NCBI RefSeq assembly: GCF_021647475.1
Contig: NZ_JAKIUR010000006.1
Location: 1 to 64,000 of the forward strand
Direction: 5' to 3'
DNA length: 64,000 nt
Source of the DNA: Lutibacter sp.
GTDB taxonomy: Bacteria > Bacteroidota > Bacteroidia > Flavobacteriales > Flavobacteriaceae
The notes beneath the pieces are model-generated. The model did no database searches. It saw only the letters and a list, made by a program, of their open reading frames with translations, and was not told the DNA's origin. The translations under genes and the position numbers were made by a program. Positions 20,101 through 28,746 of this stretch are shown here, piece after piece. Within the stretch, counting starts at the first letter, position 1, and each line of letters begins with the position of its first letter.

Positions 20101-20447
20101 ATGGTAAATTTAAATTTAAAAAGCTGCCTAACTTAGCCCAATTATCATCCATAAATAAAACGTTAGTAAATGATTATGATGGTGATGGAAATCTTGATTG
20201 TGTTATCGCAGGAAATCTTTACGAATCTGAAATAGAAACTCCACGAAATGACTCCAGTATTGGTTTGTTTTTAAAAGGAGATGGCAAAGGTCATTTTAAA
20301 GCTATTTCTAGAGAAAAAAGCGGTTTTTATGCACCAGGTGATGTAAAAGATATGATTTCTATAAAAACAAAAGACAACAAAAAATATATTATAACATCCT
20401 CTAATAGAGGTAGTTTAAATGTAATTAAATCATTTTCAAAAAAGTAA
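17136..20447 (+). CDS. Long FG-GAP/VCBS lipoprotein with central ASPIC/UnbV domain (3)
   Basis: 1103 aa with a lipobox (FFVACNSSE, Cys20). The layout matches the other long paralogues: DxNxDG blades (DINNDGLQDIFF, DYDHDGDLDLYV, DLDNDGDLDIVI), a central ASPIC/UnbV domain around 540-620 (RGFQSSVEPFIHFGLG, DSVSVVWPDG), and a C-terminal propeller (DADGDGDQDLYV, DFDNDGDVDLFV). The blades should bind many Ca ions in the outer leaflet or periplasm. It heads the cluster of redox and biosynthetic genes and is followed after 44 nt by a short paralogue. The function is not known. Confidence 0.88.
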   Translation: MSVVKPVGILLILFSFFVACNSSEPSSKRTLFVSELPEQTGVDFTNIVTESDSLNYFKFPYIYMGGGVSIGDINNDGLQDIFFTSNQNTNKLYLNKGHLKFEDITAKANLAGNKLWNTGVTMIDINNDGFLDIYVSVSGLTQNRKNQLYINNGDLTFTEEAEKYGIADNGNSTQASFIDYDHDGDLDLYVANYPPNKTSAPIVFYKRKMDNPTLEESDHLYRNNGNNTFTDVTKEAGILNFGLALSVSIGDFNQDGWPDIYVSNDFTSPDYFYINTKDGHFKEMAKESFKHITLYGMGSDVGDYNNDGWLDMVQLDMTAADNRRLKANMSGMNLESFWEIVNDGMHYQYMQNSLQLNRGLDAKGNLMFSETSRIAGISSTDWSWSALFADLDNDGWKDIYVTNGSRRDVNNTDYFKQLQKKSRFLKLSMDDIKNIPSEKIENYAFKNNRDLTFTDVSKKWGLNLKGFSNGMAYGDLDNDGDLDIVINNIDSIATIYKNRDNETNKNHYLRFKLNGPKSNLNGLGTKIKIQNKSKIQFQELYLTRGFQSSVEPFIHFGLGNLEKVDSVSVVWPDGKSQLLTNLKTDKVYILNYKEAVENQSKATKKTTKLFRNITAENLISFTHQEVKSDDYLKQPLLPYSFSNLGPKMAKADVNNDGLDDIFIGNGSGFASALFLQQTNGTFKLAINKAFDEDKKFEDMGAAFFDADGDGDQDLYVVSGSYEFNINSPYLQDRLYLNNGKGTFTKSNNLPIVNTSGSVVKPADFDNDGDVDLFVGGRVVPGKYPLPAKSYILQNNGKGIFTDVTEKVAPQYTKLGMVTDAIWTDYNNDKKLDLIVIGDWMPISIFENNGNKFVNKTKEANLQNSTGWWSSIAQGDFDKDGDMDYIVGNLGLNYKSKATIKEPFEVYAKDFDNNGSLDIVLSYYNEGKLYPVRGRSCSSQQNSEVAKKFPSYNQFSVADVTEVYGKDELKNALHYQAKNFASGYLENLGNGKFKFKKLPNLAQLSSINKTLVNDYDGDGNLDCVIAGNLYESEIETPRNDSSIGLFLKGDGKGHFKAISREKSGFYAPGDVKDMISIKTKDNKKYIITSSNRGSLNVIKSFSKK

Positions 20448-20491
20448 CAGATATTTAAAATAATTCATATTAAGATATAAATTCAATAAAA

Positions 20492-22207
20492 ATGAAGTAC
20501 CTAGTTCTCGTTTACAAGAATGCTTCAAACAATTTAAAAAAACTCAAATATTTTGCCTTTCTTTTTGTTGTATTGGGGATAATTTCAGGATGTCAATCTA
20601 ATAACAAATCTGCTTCTAAATCAAAACAACTGTCAGTTGCAAAAATACCTAAAGCTAATAATGATTACTTCCAAAACATTGGTCAACAAATTGGGTTAAA
20701 TGCAGCACACTCCATTGGTGATGATGATATAAATAATATAGTTGAATCTGTTGGCGGTGGTGCGGCATTTTTAGATTATGATCAAGATGGTTATATGGAT
20801 TTATTTACTTGTAGTGGCACTTGGATAAAAGGCTTTAGTAAAAGTAAAAAACCATCAAAATTACCTCATAATCATTTATACCACAATTTAAAAAATGGGA
20901 CTTTTGAAGAGGTTACAGAAAAATCTGGGCTCGATTTTCCTTTTTATAGCATGGGTATTACAGTTGGAGACTTCAATAATGATGGTTATCCAGATATCTA
21001 CATAAGTAATTATGGTCCAAATGTGCTTTATAAAAACAATGGTGATGGTACTTTTACAAATATCACTAAAAAAGCGAATGTTGGAGGAGGTAAAGATTGC
21101 AGTGTGGGCACTGTATGGTTAGATTATGACAATGACGGTCTACTTGATCTTTATGTTGGAAATTATTTGAATTTTGATCCAAATTACAAATATTATTATG
21201 CACCAGATGGTTTCCCAGGTCCACTAGCTTATGACAGTCAAGCTGATGTGTTATATCACAATAATGGCGATGGTACTTTTGAAAATGTTACCAAAAAAAT
21301 GGGTATTGTTGATATTGATGGAAGAGCCATGGGCGTTGGCGCAGCAGATTATGACGATGATGGTTTTGTGGATATTTATGTTGCTAATGATCATACCGTA
21401 AATTATTTATGGCATAACGATGGTGGCAAAAAATTTACCAATAGGGGAACCATGTCGGGTACAGGATTTAGTCAAGCTGGTGAAGCCACTATAAGTATGT
21501 CAGTTGATTTTGCCGATTATAATGCAGATGGATTGCTAGATATGTTTGTATCAGATGATAATTATTGCTCACTTTATGAGAATTTAGGAAATGGTCTTTT
21601 TAGTGATAAATCGTATTCCTCCGGAATTTCTGTAGCCTCTGGTCAATTTGTAGGATGGTCCTCATCTTTTATTGATTATGACAATGATGGTGACCCAGAT
21701 ATTTTTAAAACAAATGGTGAGTTAAAGCATGCTTACGGGCAGGAAGATCAATTATATGAAAATCAAGGTAATGGAAAATTTAAAGATGTTTCAGTAGATA
21801 GAGGTGCTTATTTTAAAGAAGAATATGTTGGTCGTGGTGCTTGTGCTGGAGATTATGATAATGATGGTGATATTGATATTTATATAGAAAATTTAGATAG
21901 TATCGGTGTGTTTTTAAGAAATAATAAAGGCAATAAAAATAATTGGATTGAGCTGAATTTGATTGGGCAAAAAAGCAATAGAGATGGTGTTGGAGCAAGA
22001 ATTAAACTTTTTGCTGGTGGAATTGTCCAAACTGCTCAGAAAAAAAGTACAACAGGTTATTTATCTCAAAATGATCCAAGGCTACATTTCGGACTTTTAA
22101 AAAGTGATAAGGTAGATAGCATAGAAATAAAATGGCCTTCAGGAAAATTTCAAGTTTTAAAGAATCTTAAAGCCAATCAAATACTGAATGTAACCGAACC
22201 AAAATAA
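20492..22207 (+). CDS. Short CRTAC1-type FG-GAP lipoprotein with C-terminal ASPIC/UnbV
   Basis: 571 aa. A basic N-terminus and one hydrophobic helix end in a lipobox (IISGCQSN). About eight VCBS blades follow (DYDQDGYMDLFT, DFNNDGYPDIYI, DYDNDGDIDIYI), with the ASPIC/UnbV domain at the C-terminus (residues about 480-565; TGYLSQNDPRLHFGL, DSIEIKWPSG). It is half the size of the long family and lacks the second propeller. The same type recurs at 34308, each time after a larger FG-GAP gene, so long and short forms may work in pairs. Only 7 nt separate it from the HzsA-like gene. Confidence 0.88.
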   Translation: MKYLVLVYKNASNNLKKLKYFAFLFVVLGIISGCQSNNKSASKSKQLSVAKIPKANNDYFQNIGQQIGLNAAHSIGDDDINNIVESVGGGAAFLDYDQDGYMDLFTCSGTWIKGFSKSKKPSKLPHNHLYHNLKNGTFEEVTEKSGLDFPFYSMGITVGDFNNDGYPDIYISNYGPNVLYKNNGDGTFTNITKKANVGGGKDCSVGTVWLDYDNDGLLDLYVGNYLNFDPNYKYYYAPDGFPGPLAYDSQADVLYHNNGDGTFENVTKKMGIVDIDGRAMGVGAADYDDDGFVDIYVANDHTVNYLWHNDGGKKFTNRGTMSGTGFSQAGEATISMSVDFADYNADGLLDMFVSDDNYCSLYENLGNGLFSDKSYSSGISVASGQFVGWSSSFIDYDNDGDPDIFKTNGELKHAYGQEDQLYENQGNGKFKDVSVDRGAYFKEEYVGRGACAGDYDNDGDIDIYIENLDSIGVFLRNNKGNKNNWIELNLIGQKSNRDGVGARIKLFAGGIVQTAQKKSTTGYLSQNDPRLHFGLLKSDKVDSIEIKWPSGKFQVLKNLKANQILNVTEPK

Positions 22208-22214
22208 GTTTTTA

Positions 22215-23627
22215 ATGAAAAGAAAAATACTAAATAAAGTTTTCTTAGCTATTCTAGTCATTATTTTCTCTAGCTTCTTTTTTACATCCTGTAAAGAAAC
22301 TACAATGGAAGGCATGATAGTAGCAACTCAAGTTCCTAAAAACTTGCAAAATGCTAATTATTATAATGGAAATTCTTGGCGATATTTCTCTAAATCAAAA
22401 ATTGTATTATTAAATCCTAATAGGGTCAACAAGCCCGTAAAAGTACTTACCAATAATTTTTATGCTGCTTGTACTCCTCAAATTTCATTTGATGGTAAAT
22501 CAATGCTTTTCACTGCACAAAAATCTAAAAATGACTTGTGGCAAATTTGGGAAATGAATTTAGAAAATTTAAAAGCACATCAAATAACAACTTCTTCAAA
22601 AAATTGTATAGATCCTACTTATTTACCTGAAAACCGGTTTGTGTTTAGTGAAATTGATTCAGATAGTATTTCAAAAAAGGGTATTCCGCTATTTACTGGC
22701 AATCTTGATGGAACTAATATTAGTCAAATCACATATAATCCAACAATAAATTTTGCATCAACAGTGTTGAAAGATGGTAGAATTTTAACAATTAGTAGCG
22801 AAATTTATCCAAAGGAAAAAGAGGCTATGTTTATGGTTTTACGACCAGATGGCACTAAAGAAGAGCTGTTTTATAAAGGTGCAAAAGGAAGTGTTATTAA
22901 AAGTCGTGGCTTTGAAACTACCAAAGGAAAAGTTGTTTTTATAGAGTCTAGTTCCAATAAGAAAACAGGTGATATTATGTCTATTAAATATAATCGTCCT
23001 TTACATAGTAGCGTTAATTTAACCCAAGAGATTAAAGGTGATTTTTATACTGTTTCTCAATTAAAAGGTGATACTTTACTTGTATCTTATCGTGAGTCAA
23101 AAAGCAATGCTTATGCTCTTTATGAATTTAATTCAAAAACTAAAAAGCTTGGGAAACTTATTTATAAAAATGACACTTTAAATTTACTTGATGCTATTTT
23201 AATTAAAAAACATAACAGACCAAGAAATTTACCTAGTGAAGTGAATTTAAAATCAAAAACTGGATTGATTGTTTGTCAGAATATTAATTTTTTAGATTCA
23301 CCAGATAAAATTTCAAAAGCGGTTAAAATAGAAATTTTAGGGATGGATGCTTCACTTGGAAAAGTTACTGTTGAAAAAGATGGTTCTTTTTATTTAAAAG
23401 TGCCAGCAAATACGCCTTTCCAAATTCAAACAATTGATAATAAAGAGCAAGTGGTAAATGGTCCAAGTAGTTGGTTGTATTTACGCCCAAGCGAAAGAAG
23501 AGGTTGCATTGGATGTCATGAAAACAGAGAACAGGTTCCTGAAAACAGGCAACCTTTATCCGTTAGAAGAGCACCTATACTTTTGCCAGAACAGATAAAA
23601 GAAGTTAATAAAAAAAGGATGCATTAA
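22215..23627 (+). CDS. HzsA-like beta-propeller lipoprotein with one CxxCH haem site
   Basis: 470 aa with a lipobox (FFTSCKET, Cys26). The first ~300 residues are TolB/WD-like propeller strands ('NDLWQIWEMNLENLKAHQIT', 'FSEIDSDSISKKG'). The C-terminus carries RRGCIGCHENRE with haem ligands Cys431, Cys434 and His435. A propeller followed by 'GCIGCHE' resembles proteins related to the hydrazine synthase alpha subunit, found in many bacteria without anammox; hydrazine chemistry is not implied. Attachment to the envelope and covalent haem c suggest periplasmic electron transfer or redox sensing. It is packed 7 nt after the CRTAC1 gene and 8 nt before the tri-haem protein, so partnership with the latter is likely. 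Confidence 0.7.
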   Translation: MKRKILNKVFLAILVIIFSSFFFTSCKETTMEGMIVATQVPKNLQNANYYNGNSWRYFSKSKIVLLNPNRVNKPVKVLTNNFYAACTPQISFDGKSMLFTAQKSKNDLWQIWEMNLENLKAHQITTSSKNCIDPTYLPENRFVFSEIDSDSISKKGIPLFTGNLDGTNISQITYNPTINFASTVLKDGRILTISSEIYPKEKEAMFMVLRPDGTKEELFYKGAKGSVIKSRGFETTKGKVVFIESSSNKKTGDIMSIKYNRPLHSSVNLTQEIKGDFYTVSQLKGDTLLVSYRESKSNAYALYEFNSKTKKLGKLIYKNDTLNLLDAILIKKHNRPRNLPSEVNLKSKTGLIVCQNINFLDSPDKISKAVKIEILGMDASLGKVTVEKDGSFYLKVPANTPFQIQTIDNKEQVVNGPSSWLYLRPSERRGCIGCHENREQVPENRQPLSVRRAPILLPEQIKEVNKKRMH

Positions 23628-23635
23628 ATAAAGAT

Positions 23636-25654
23636 ATGAAGGCTACTAAATTATTAGTGATTATTGGGACATTGCTTGTTTTAGGATTAATTATTTATTT
23701 TCCTGGACGCAAATTAGCAAGAGAACACGTTAATTATGAAACTGCTGTTCAAAACCATCCACTATCTTGTATTTCATGTCATTATTACACGCAACGAACC
23801 GGATTTATTTCAAAATTGATAAACGAAGATTATTTATCTCCATTTAATTTAACGGTATCAAAAGATGGACGTCGTTTATTTGTAATTGCACAAGATGCTA
23901 ATGAGTTGCTAGTAGTTGACGCTGATAAAAAAAATGTATTGCATAAAATAAAAGTTGGCATTCATCCACATAGTGTTATTCTTAGTGAAAATGGAAAAAT
24001 TGCCTATGTAAGTAACCAATGGTCCGATAATGTATCAGTTATTGATTTGGCATCTTCCAAAGTTGTAGACAGTTTAAAAACCGGAAATGGCCCCGCTGGA
24101 CTTGCGCTTAGTGCTGATGGGAATTTTTTGTATGCAGTAAATGCTTTTGGGTCAAACTTATCTGTAATCAATCTTAAAACTAAAGAAGAAATAAATAGAT
24201 TTTCCACAGGGAATAATCCAACAGGAATAGCACTTTCTAAGGTTAGTAAAGAACTATATGTTACGAGCAGAAGACAAAATCCCGTTGCCTATGGAGAACC
24301 TTTGGTTAGTGATTTTACAGTAGTTAATGATAGTACTCAAAAACTTAAAAAGTACATAAGTATGAATAATGCATACTTGATGGAAAACGTTGCTTTTACA
24401 CCATCAGGAGACCTTGCGTTAACAGCATTAACCAGACCTAAAAACTTAGTTCCAGCCATACAAGTTGAACGTGGATGGATGATGAACGATGGCATTGGCA
24501 TTATAGAACAAAAACCCAATGGTAAAGTGGTACAATTATTAATTGATGAACCTAATTCATATTATTCTTCTTTATTTGATGTTGTTATTTCTCCCAATGG
24601 CAAAAAGGCATTTCTTTCAAGTTCTGGGGTAGATTATATTTCTGTTGTTAATCTTGATTCTATAAGAAATATAATAGCAAATACTTCGCCTCAAATGCTT
24701 AAAAGGTTAGCTAACAATCTTGGAACTAGTAGCCGTTTTGTAACTAAAAGAATTAAAACAGGAGCAGTTCCAAAAGGTCTTGCACTTTCACCAAATGGCA
24801 AATTGCTTTATGTTGCAGAAATGCTAGATGATAAAATAGGCGTAATAAATACCGAAACGCTTGAGAAAATATATACTATTGATCTCGGTGGACCCAAACG
24901 AATAACCATAGCCAGAAAAGGACGAAGACTTTTTAATAACGCTGCACATACATTCCAAAACCAATATGCCTGTTATACCTGTCACCCAGATAATCATGAA
25001 GATGGACTTGAATATAACTTTGCATCGATGGGGAGAAATATTGTAAATGTAATTTCACTTAGAGAAATTGCGGATACACCTCCATATAAATGGAGTGGGA
25101 AAAATCAGTCTGTTTATAAACAAGATGGAATGCGCTTTTCCAAATTTCTAACAAGAACTGAATCTTTTAATTATGAAGACCTTGATGCATTAGTTGCCTA
25201 TATTAAAACGGGTATAAAATTACCTCCGAATTTAATGTATAATAAGGATGGAAAGTTAACGGAATCTCAACTTCGAGGCAAAGAAATATTTAATCGCTCG
25301 GTGGATAATTTAGGAAAAGTTATTCCAAAAAAAAGTCGCTGTGTAACGTGTCATCCAAGTCCATATTATACCAATTTAAAATTAGAAGATGTAGGTACTT
25401 TATCAAAAACAGATGACTCCATTTTATTTGACACACCAAACCTAAATAATATTTATGCTTCAGCCCCATATTTGCACGATGGTCGGGCAAAAACATTAGA
25501 AGAAATATGGACCGTTTATGGTGGAGATGATAATCATGGAAGGGTTAATGATTTATCTAAAATTGAATTAAATGATTTGGTTAATTATTTAAAATCACTT
25601 AGAGGCTCTAATTATGAAAAGTCAAGTTTAAAAACACAACACGCTTCATTTTAA
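23636..25654 (+). CDS. YVTN beta-propeller / cytochrome c fusion with three CxxCH sites
   Basis: 672 aa with an N-terminal signal anchor (about 5-22). Haem sites are CISCH (Cys45-His49) just after the anchor, CYTCH (446-450) and CVTCH (569-573). Residues about 65-425 are YVTN/YncE-type blades (NVSVIDLASSKVVDSLKTG, LLYVAEMLDDKIGVINTET). The last ~230 residues, with 'PYLHDGRAKTLEEIW', resemble the di-haem cytochrome c peroxidase/MauG superfamily. MauG-like proteins do peroxide reduction or cofactor oxidation, but the reaction here cannot be read from sequence. A YVTN propeller together with LivK-like proteins recalls accessory genes of PQQ alcohol dehydrogenase systems; no PQQ enzyme is present. 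Confidence 0.8.
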   Translation: MKATKLLVIIGTLLVLGLIIYFPGRKLAREHVNYETAVQNHPLSCISCHYYTQRTGFISKLINEDYLSPFNLTVSKDGRRLFVIAQDANELLVVDADKKNVLHKIKVGIHPHSVILSENGKIAYVSNQWSDNVSVIDLASSKVVDSLKTGNGPAGLALSADGNFLYAVNAFGSNLSVINLKTKEEINRFSTGNNPTGIALSKVSKELYVTSRRQNPVAYGEPLVSDFTVVNDSTQKLKKYISMNNAYLMENVAFTPSGDLALTALTRPKNLVPAIQVERGWMMNDGIGIIEQKPNGKVVQLLIDEPNSYYSSLFDVVISPNGKKAFLSSSGVDYISVVNLDSIRNIIANTSPQMLKRLANNLGTSSRFVTKRIKTGAVPKGLALSPNGKLLYVAEMLDDKIGVINTETLEKIYTIDLGGPKRITIARKGRRLFNNAAHTFQNQYACYTCHPDNHEDGLEYNFASMGRNIVNVISLREIADTPPYKWSGKNQSVYKQDGMRFSKFLTRTESFNYEDLDALVAYIKTGIKLPPNLMYNKDGKLTESQLRGKEIFNRSVDNLGKVIPKKSRCVTCHPSPYYTNLKLEDVGTLSKTDDSILFDTPNLNNIYASAPYLHDGRAKTLEEIWTVYGGDDNHGRVNDLSKIELNDLVNYLKSLRGSNYEKSSLKTQHASF

Positions 25655-25663
25655 AATTTCAGT

Positions 25664-26773
25664 ATGAAAAAAACAGACATTATAAAACAAACAAAATTAA
25701 CAGCAATGATAATTGTTGTTTTTATAATTGGAACATTAAGCTATAATTTAAGTGCCCAAAATAAAAAACCCAACCAAAATAAAATGCCCATTTATGGGCA
25801 TTGGAAAAATTTTACCTCAAACGATGGTTTGCCAAGCAATAAAACTTATTGTGTTAGAATAGACGGTAAACGTGTTTTGGTTGGAACAAATAAAGGACTT
25901 GCAGTTTATGAAAACGGAAAGTGGAAAACCTATACCATAAAAGACGGGCTTGCTCATAATGGCGTTTTAGCCATTGATGTAAGTAAATTAACAGGAGATG
26001 TTTGGTTAGGTACTATGGGTGGATTAACACGATGGTCCGCTGGTAAATTTGAAAACTTTACACAATTAAATAGTGGTATGCCTAACAATCTCATTTATGC
26101 TGTTATTTGTGACGCTAAAGATGTTTGGGTAGCCACAGGAGGAGGTGCTGGGAAATACGATACTTATACGAAACAATGGGAAATATTTACCCAACAAAAT
26201 GCCCCAATGCATGAACCTTGGACTTATGGTGTTTGTGAAGGAGACGGTAAAATATTTATTGCAGCTTGGGGAGGTGGCGTTGTAGAATATACAAAAAAAA
26301 CCAAAAAATTTAGAGATTACACAGATCCCGATGGTAAAATGGAAATAGATTTATTTCCTGATGATGGTCTAGTTCATGATATAACTACAGGTACCTCATG
26401 GGCAAATGGATATTTATGGGTTGCTACCTACTTTGGATTAAGCCGATATGATGGTGTGCATTGGAAAGGTTATTTTGACCATGATAGTGGATTAACAAGT
26501 AACTTTATCAATTATGTTAGAGCCGTAGGGTCAATAGCATACCTATGTACAGATAAAGGGCTTAGTACTACAGATGGTAAAAACTGGGTAAACTATACAA
26601 CTAACAATAGTTCTAAAAACGGGAAAGCCACTATAATAGTAGGAACCAAAAAAACAGAATTAGCAATGATTCCATCCATCTCGCATAATTTTGTTCTCGG
26701 AGTGGATGTTAGTAATCACACTATTTGGCTAGCCACATCAAGAGGAGTTAGTAGAGGTGAATTATTAAAATAA
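25664..26773 (+). CDS. Exported Reg_prop (two-component propeller) protein without kinase
   Basis: 369 aa. A signal peptide or anchor (about 12-31, ending NLSAQ) is followed by Reg_prop blades: 'FTSNDGLPSNKTYCV', 'YTIKDGLAHNGVLAIDV', 'VWLGTMGGLTRWS', 'LWVATYFGLSRYDG', 'IWLATSRGVSRG'. Such blades normally form the periplasmic sensor of hybrid histidine kinases, but this protein stops after the propeller, with no transmembrane exit, kinase or regulator domain. It is therefore a free periplasmic propeller, perhaps a ligand-binding partner of the cytochromes 9 nt upstream. The next gene follows after 52 nt. Confidence 0.8.
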   Translation: MKKTDIIKQTKLTAMIIVVFIIGTLSYNLSAQNKKPNQNKMPIYGHWKNFTSNDGLPSNKTYCVRIDGKRVLVGTNKGLAVYENGKWKTYTIKDGLAHNGVLAIDVSKLTGDVWLGTMGGLTRWSAGKFENFTQLNSGMPNNLIYAVICDAKDVWVATGGGAGKYDTYTKQWEIFTQQNAPMHEPWTYGVCEGDGKIFIAAWGGGVVEYTKKTKKFRDYTDPDGKMEIDLFPDDGLVHDITTGTSWANGYLWVATYFGLSRYDGVHWKGYFDHDSGLTSNFINYVRAVGSIAYLCTDKGLSTTDGKNWVNYTTNNSSKNGKATIIVGTKKTELAMIPSISHNFVLGVDVSNHTIWLATSRGVSRGELLK

Positions 26774-26825
26774 AAGTTAATACAAATTAAATATATCTTA
26801 AAAGATAACATAAATAGATAAAATT

Positions 26826-27410
26826 ATGGAAACCATAGATAATGAAAAACTATTAATAGACTTGTCAAAGCTTACTGAAGGAGAACAGGTTGAAATGAAA
26901 AAACTGGGAATTTTATCGGAGGATAATAAAATTATAGAATCCATCTATCCTTCCATTCATAATGAAAGACCACCAATAGAAAAATTTGTAACTCACGCTC
27001 CCAATACTATAAATGAAGCCTATAATTATGAAAAACCTTCTTCATTTTCAAGAGCTTTGCGTCTTGATTTAGGAGATTATAAAGTATTATTAATTTCAGG
27101 TACTGCTAGTGTAAATGAAGAAGGAAAACCAGAACATATAGGTGATTTTAACGCACAACTTTGGCGTACCTATGTGAATATTACCAATCTTTTAGAAGCA
27201 GAAGGAATGTCTTGGCATGATGTGGTTAGAACAACTAATTATCTTAGAGATATTGAAAGAGATTATGCCGAGTTTAATAAAATTCGTACCAGCTTTTATA
27301 AGTGGTTAAAACTTGATCCATTACCTGCAAGTACAGGAATACAAGTTAGACTTTGTTGGGAAACGCTTCTTGTTGAAATAGAAGTTTGGGCTATTTGTAA
27401 AAAAAAGTAA
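26826..27410 (+). CDS. RidA-fold protein resembling a chorismatase half
   Basis: 194 aa, cytoplasmic. Residues about 70-190 have the RidA/YjgF fold. The canonical RidA deaminase arginine in 'PAR' is replaced (PAS, Ser169), so imine deamination is unlikely. The pattern FSRAL (74-78), SGTAS (91-95), then GDFNAQ and LCWETLLVEIE (177-186, with Glu179 and Glu184) recalls FkbO/Hyg5/XanB2 chorismatases, which turn chorismate into hydroxybenzoates or dihydroxy acids. Those are about 340 aa with two RidA-like halves; this one has a single domain plus a 60-residue N-terminal extension. A DAHP synthase two genes on makes chorismate a plausible ligand. The activity is inference. Confidence 0.6.
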   Translation: METIDNEKLLIDLSKLTEGEQVEMKKLGILSEDNKIIESIYPSIHNERPPIEKFVTHAPNTINEAYNYEKPSSFSRALRLDLGDYKVLLISGTASVNEEGKPEHIGDFNAQLWRTYVNITNLLEAEGMSWHDVVRTTNYLRDIERDYAEFNKIRTSFYKWLKLDPLPASTGIQVRLCWETLLVEIEVWAICKKK

Positions 27411-27416
27411 AAAATT

Positions 27417-28691
27417 ATGATACGTAATTATAGGTTATTGGTAATGTTTTTGTTGTTACTATTATTTCAGCATACAAATGTTAAAGGGCAAGAAAAAAAA
27501 TTAATGTATGGCAAAACGCCAAATAAAATTTTTCCTTATAATAATTTTCAAAAAGCCTATAAGTACTTTTTTCTTGAATCGGTTCCGTTTTTAGGAGCTG
27601 GTAGAGAAAAATTACCACCTAAAGGTCTTAAAGAAGTAAGAATAGGATTTCTTGGCCCTTTAGAAGGATCTGATTTGGTATCTCTTGGAAAGCAAATGTT
27701 AAATGGAGCTAATTTGGCAATAAAAGAAGCCAATGATAAAGGCGGTTATAAGGGAATTCCATTTAAATTAATGGTACATAATGATGTTGGTTTATGGGGA
27801 GCTGCTGCAAATGAAGTTGTAAAAATGAATGATGAAAAAGATTGGGTTTGGTTAGGCTCTATTAATGATGTTGTTTCCCACGTGGCTTTAAGAGCAACTT
27901 TAAAAATGGAGATGATGATGGTAAATACAGGCGATCCCGATCCAACTTTTACAGAAACTAATATCCCTTGGTTAATTAGGGTGATTAGTGATGATCGCCA
28001 AAGTAGTTATGCATTAGCGTCCTACATTTATGAAAAGATGGGTCATAAACGTATAGCAGTTATTAGAACGAACAGTAGATACGGTAGGGTTGGCATTATG
28101 GAGTATATGAATGTTGCAGTTAGATTAGGACATCCTGTAATGATAGAAGAACGCTTTGACGATGGAGATACCGATTTTAAAATGCAACTAGATAATATAA
28201 AAAGAATAGCTCCAGATGGTATTCTTATTTGGGGAAATGCAAAAGAATCTGCCCTTATTTTAAATCAAATTAGAAAATTAGGGATGATACAACCCGTTTA
28301 TGCTTCCGATAGAGTGGTTTCTCCCGAATTTATTAAAATTGCTGGTAAAAATGCTGAAGGAATTGTGAGTACAAGTCCATATAATCCAAATGCAAATAAT
28401 TCGAAATTAAAATCGTTTCAAAAAAATTATTTCAAAAATTTTGGTGAAGCACCAGATGTTTTTGCCGCTCATGCTTACGATGGAATGAGTTTAATTATTA
28501 AAGCTATTCAAAAAGTGGGTCTCAATAGAGTTTTGATACGAGATATTCTCATGGATTTAAAAACATTTCAAGGATATCAGGGAGTTACGGGTAAAATTAT
28601 TCTAGACCAAAGTGGCAACGATATTGGAGATATTTTTATGTCAAAATTAGAAAATGGAAAATTTAAGTTTTCCCCTGTTCCAAAATTTTGA
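27417..28691 (+). CDS. Orphan LivK-like ABC substrate-binding protein (1)
   Basis: 424 aa with a signal peptide (MIRNYRLLVMFLLLLLFQH...) and a type I periplasmic binding fold from about residue 70 ('VRIGFLGPLEGSDLVSLGKQMLNGANLAIKEAND'). Typical members bind branched amino acids, amides or aromatic acids for an ABC importer. No permease or ATPase gene is in the window, so it may act as a ligand sensor or carrier. LivK-like orphans occur beside cytochrome and YVTN genes in PQQ alcohol dehydrogenase systems. It follows the RidA-like gene by 6 nt and has a second copy at 29604. Confidence 0.85.
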   Translation: MIRNYRLLVMFLLLLLFQHTNVKGQEKKLMYGKTPNKIFPYNNFQKAYKYFFLESVPFLGAGREKLPPKGLKEVRIGFLGPLEGSDLVSLGKQMLNGANLAIKEANDKGGYKGIPFKLMVHNDVGLWGAAANEVVKMNDEKDWVWLGSINDVVSHVALRATLKMEMMMVNTGDPDPTFTETNIPWLIRVISDDRQSSYALASYIYEKMGHKRIAVIRTNSRYGRVGIMEYMNVAVRLGHPVMIEERFDDGDTDFKMQLDNIKRIAPDGILIWGNAKESALILNQIRKLGMIQPVYASDRVVSPEFIKIAGKNAEGIVSTSPYNPNANNSKLKSFQKNYFKNFGEAPDVFAAHAYDGMSLIIKAIQKVGLNRVLIRDILMDLKTFQGYQGVTGKIILDQSGNDIGDIFMSKLENGKFKFSPVPKF

Positions 28692-28746
28692 TAGAAAAAA
28701 ACAATAAATTAAAAAGGAAACTTATTAATTATAATATTAAGGCAAA

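Noticed and set aside
22215..23627. Anammox-type hydrazine synthase
   Set aside because: Only the propeller/CxxCH architecture resembles HzsA. The beta and gamma subunits and hydrazine dehydrogenase are absent, and the host is flavobacterial.
23636..25654. PQQ-dependent dehydrogenase system
   Set aside because: The YVTN propeller and LivK-like genes recall accessory genes of such systems, but no PQQ dehydrogenase or pqq biosynthesis gene is in the window. Kept only as an analogy.
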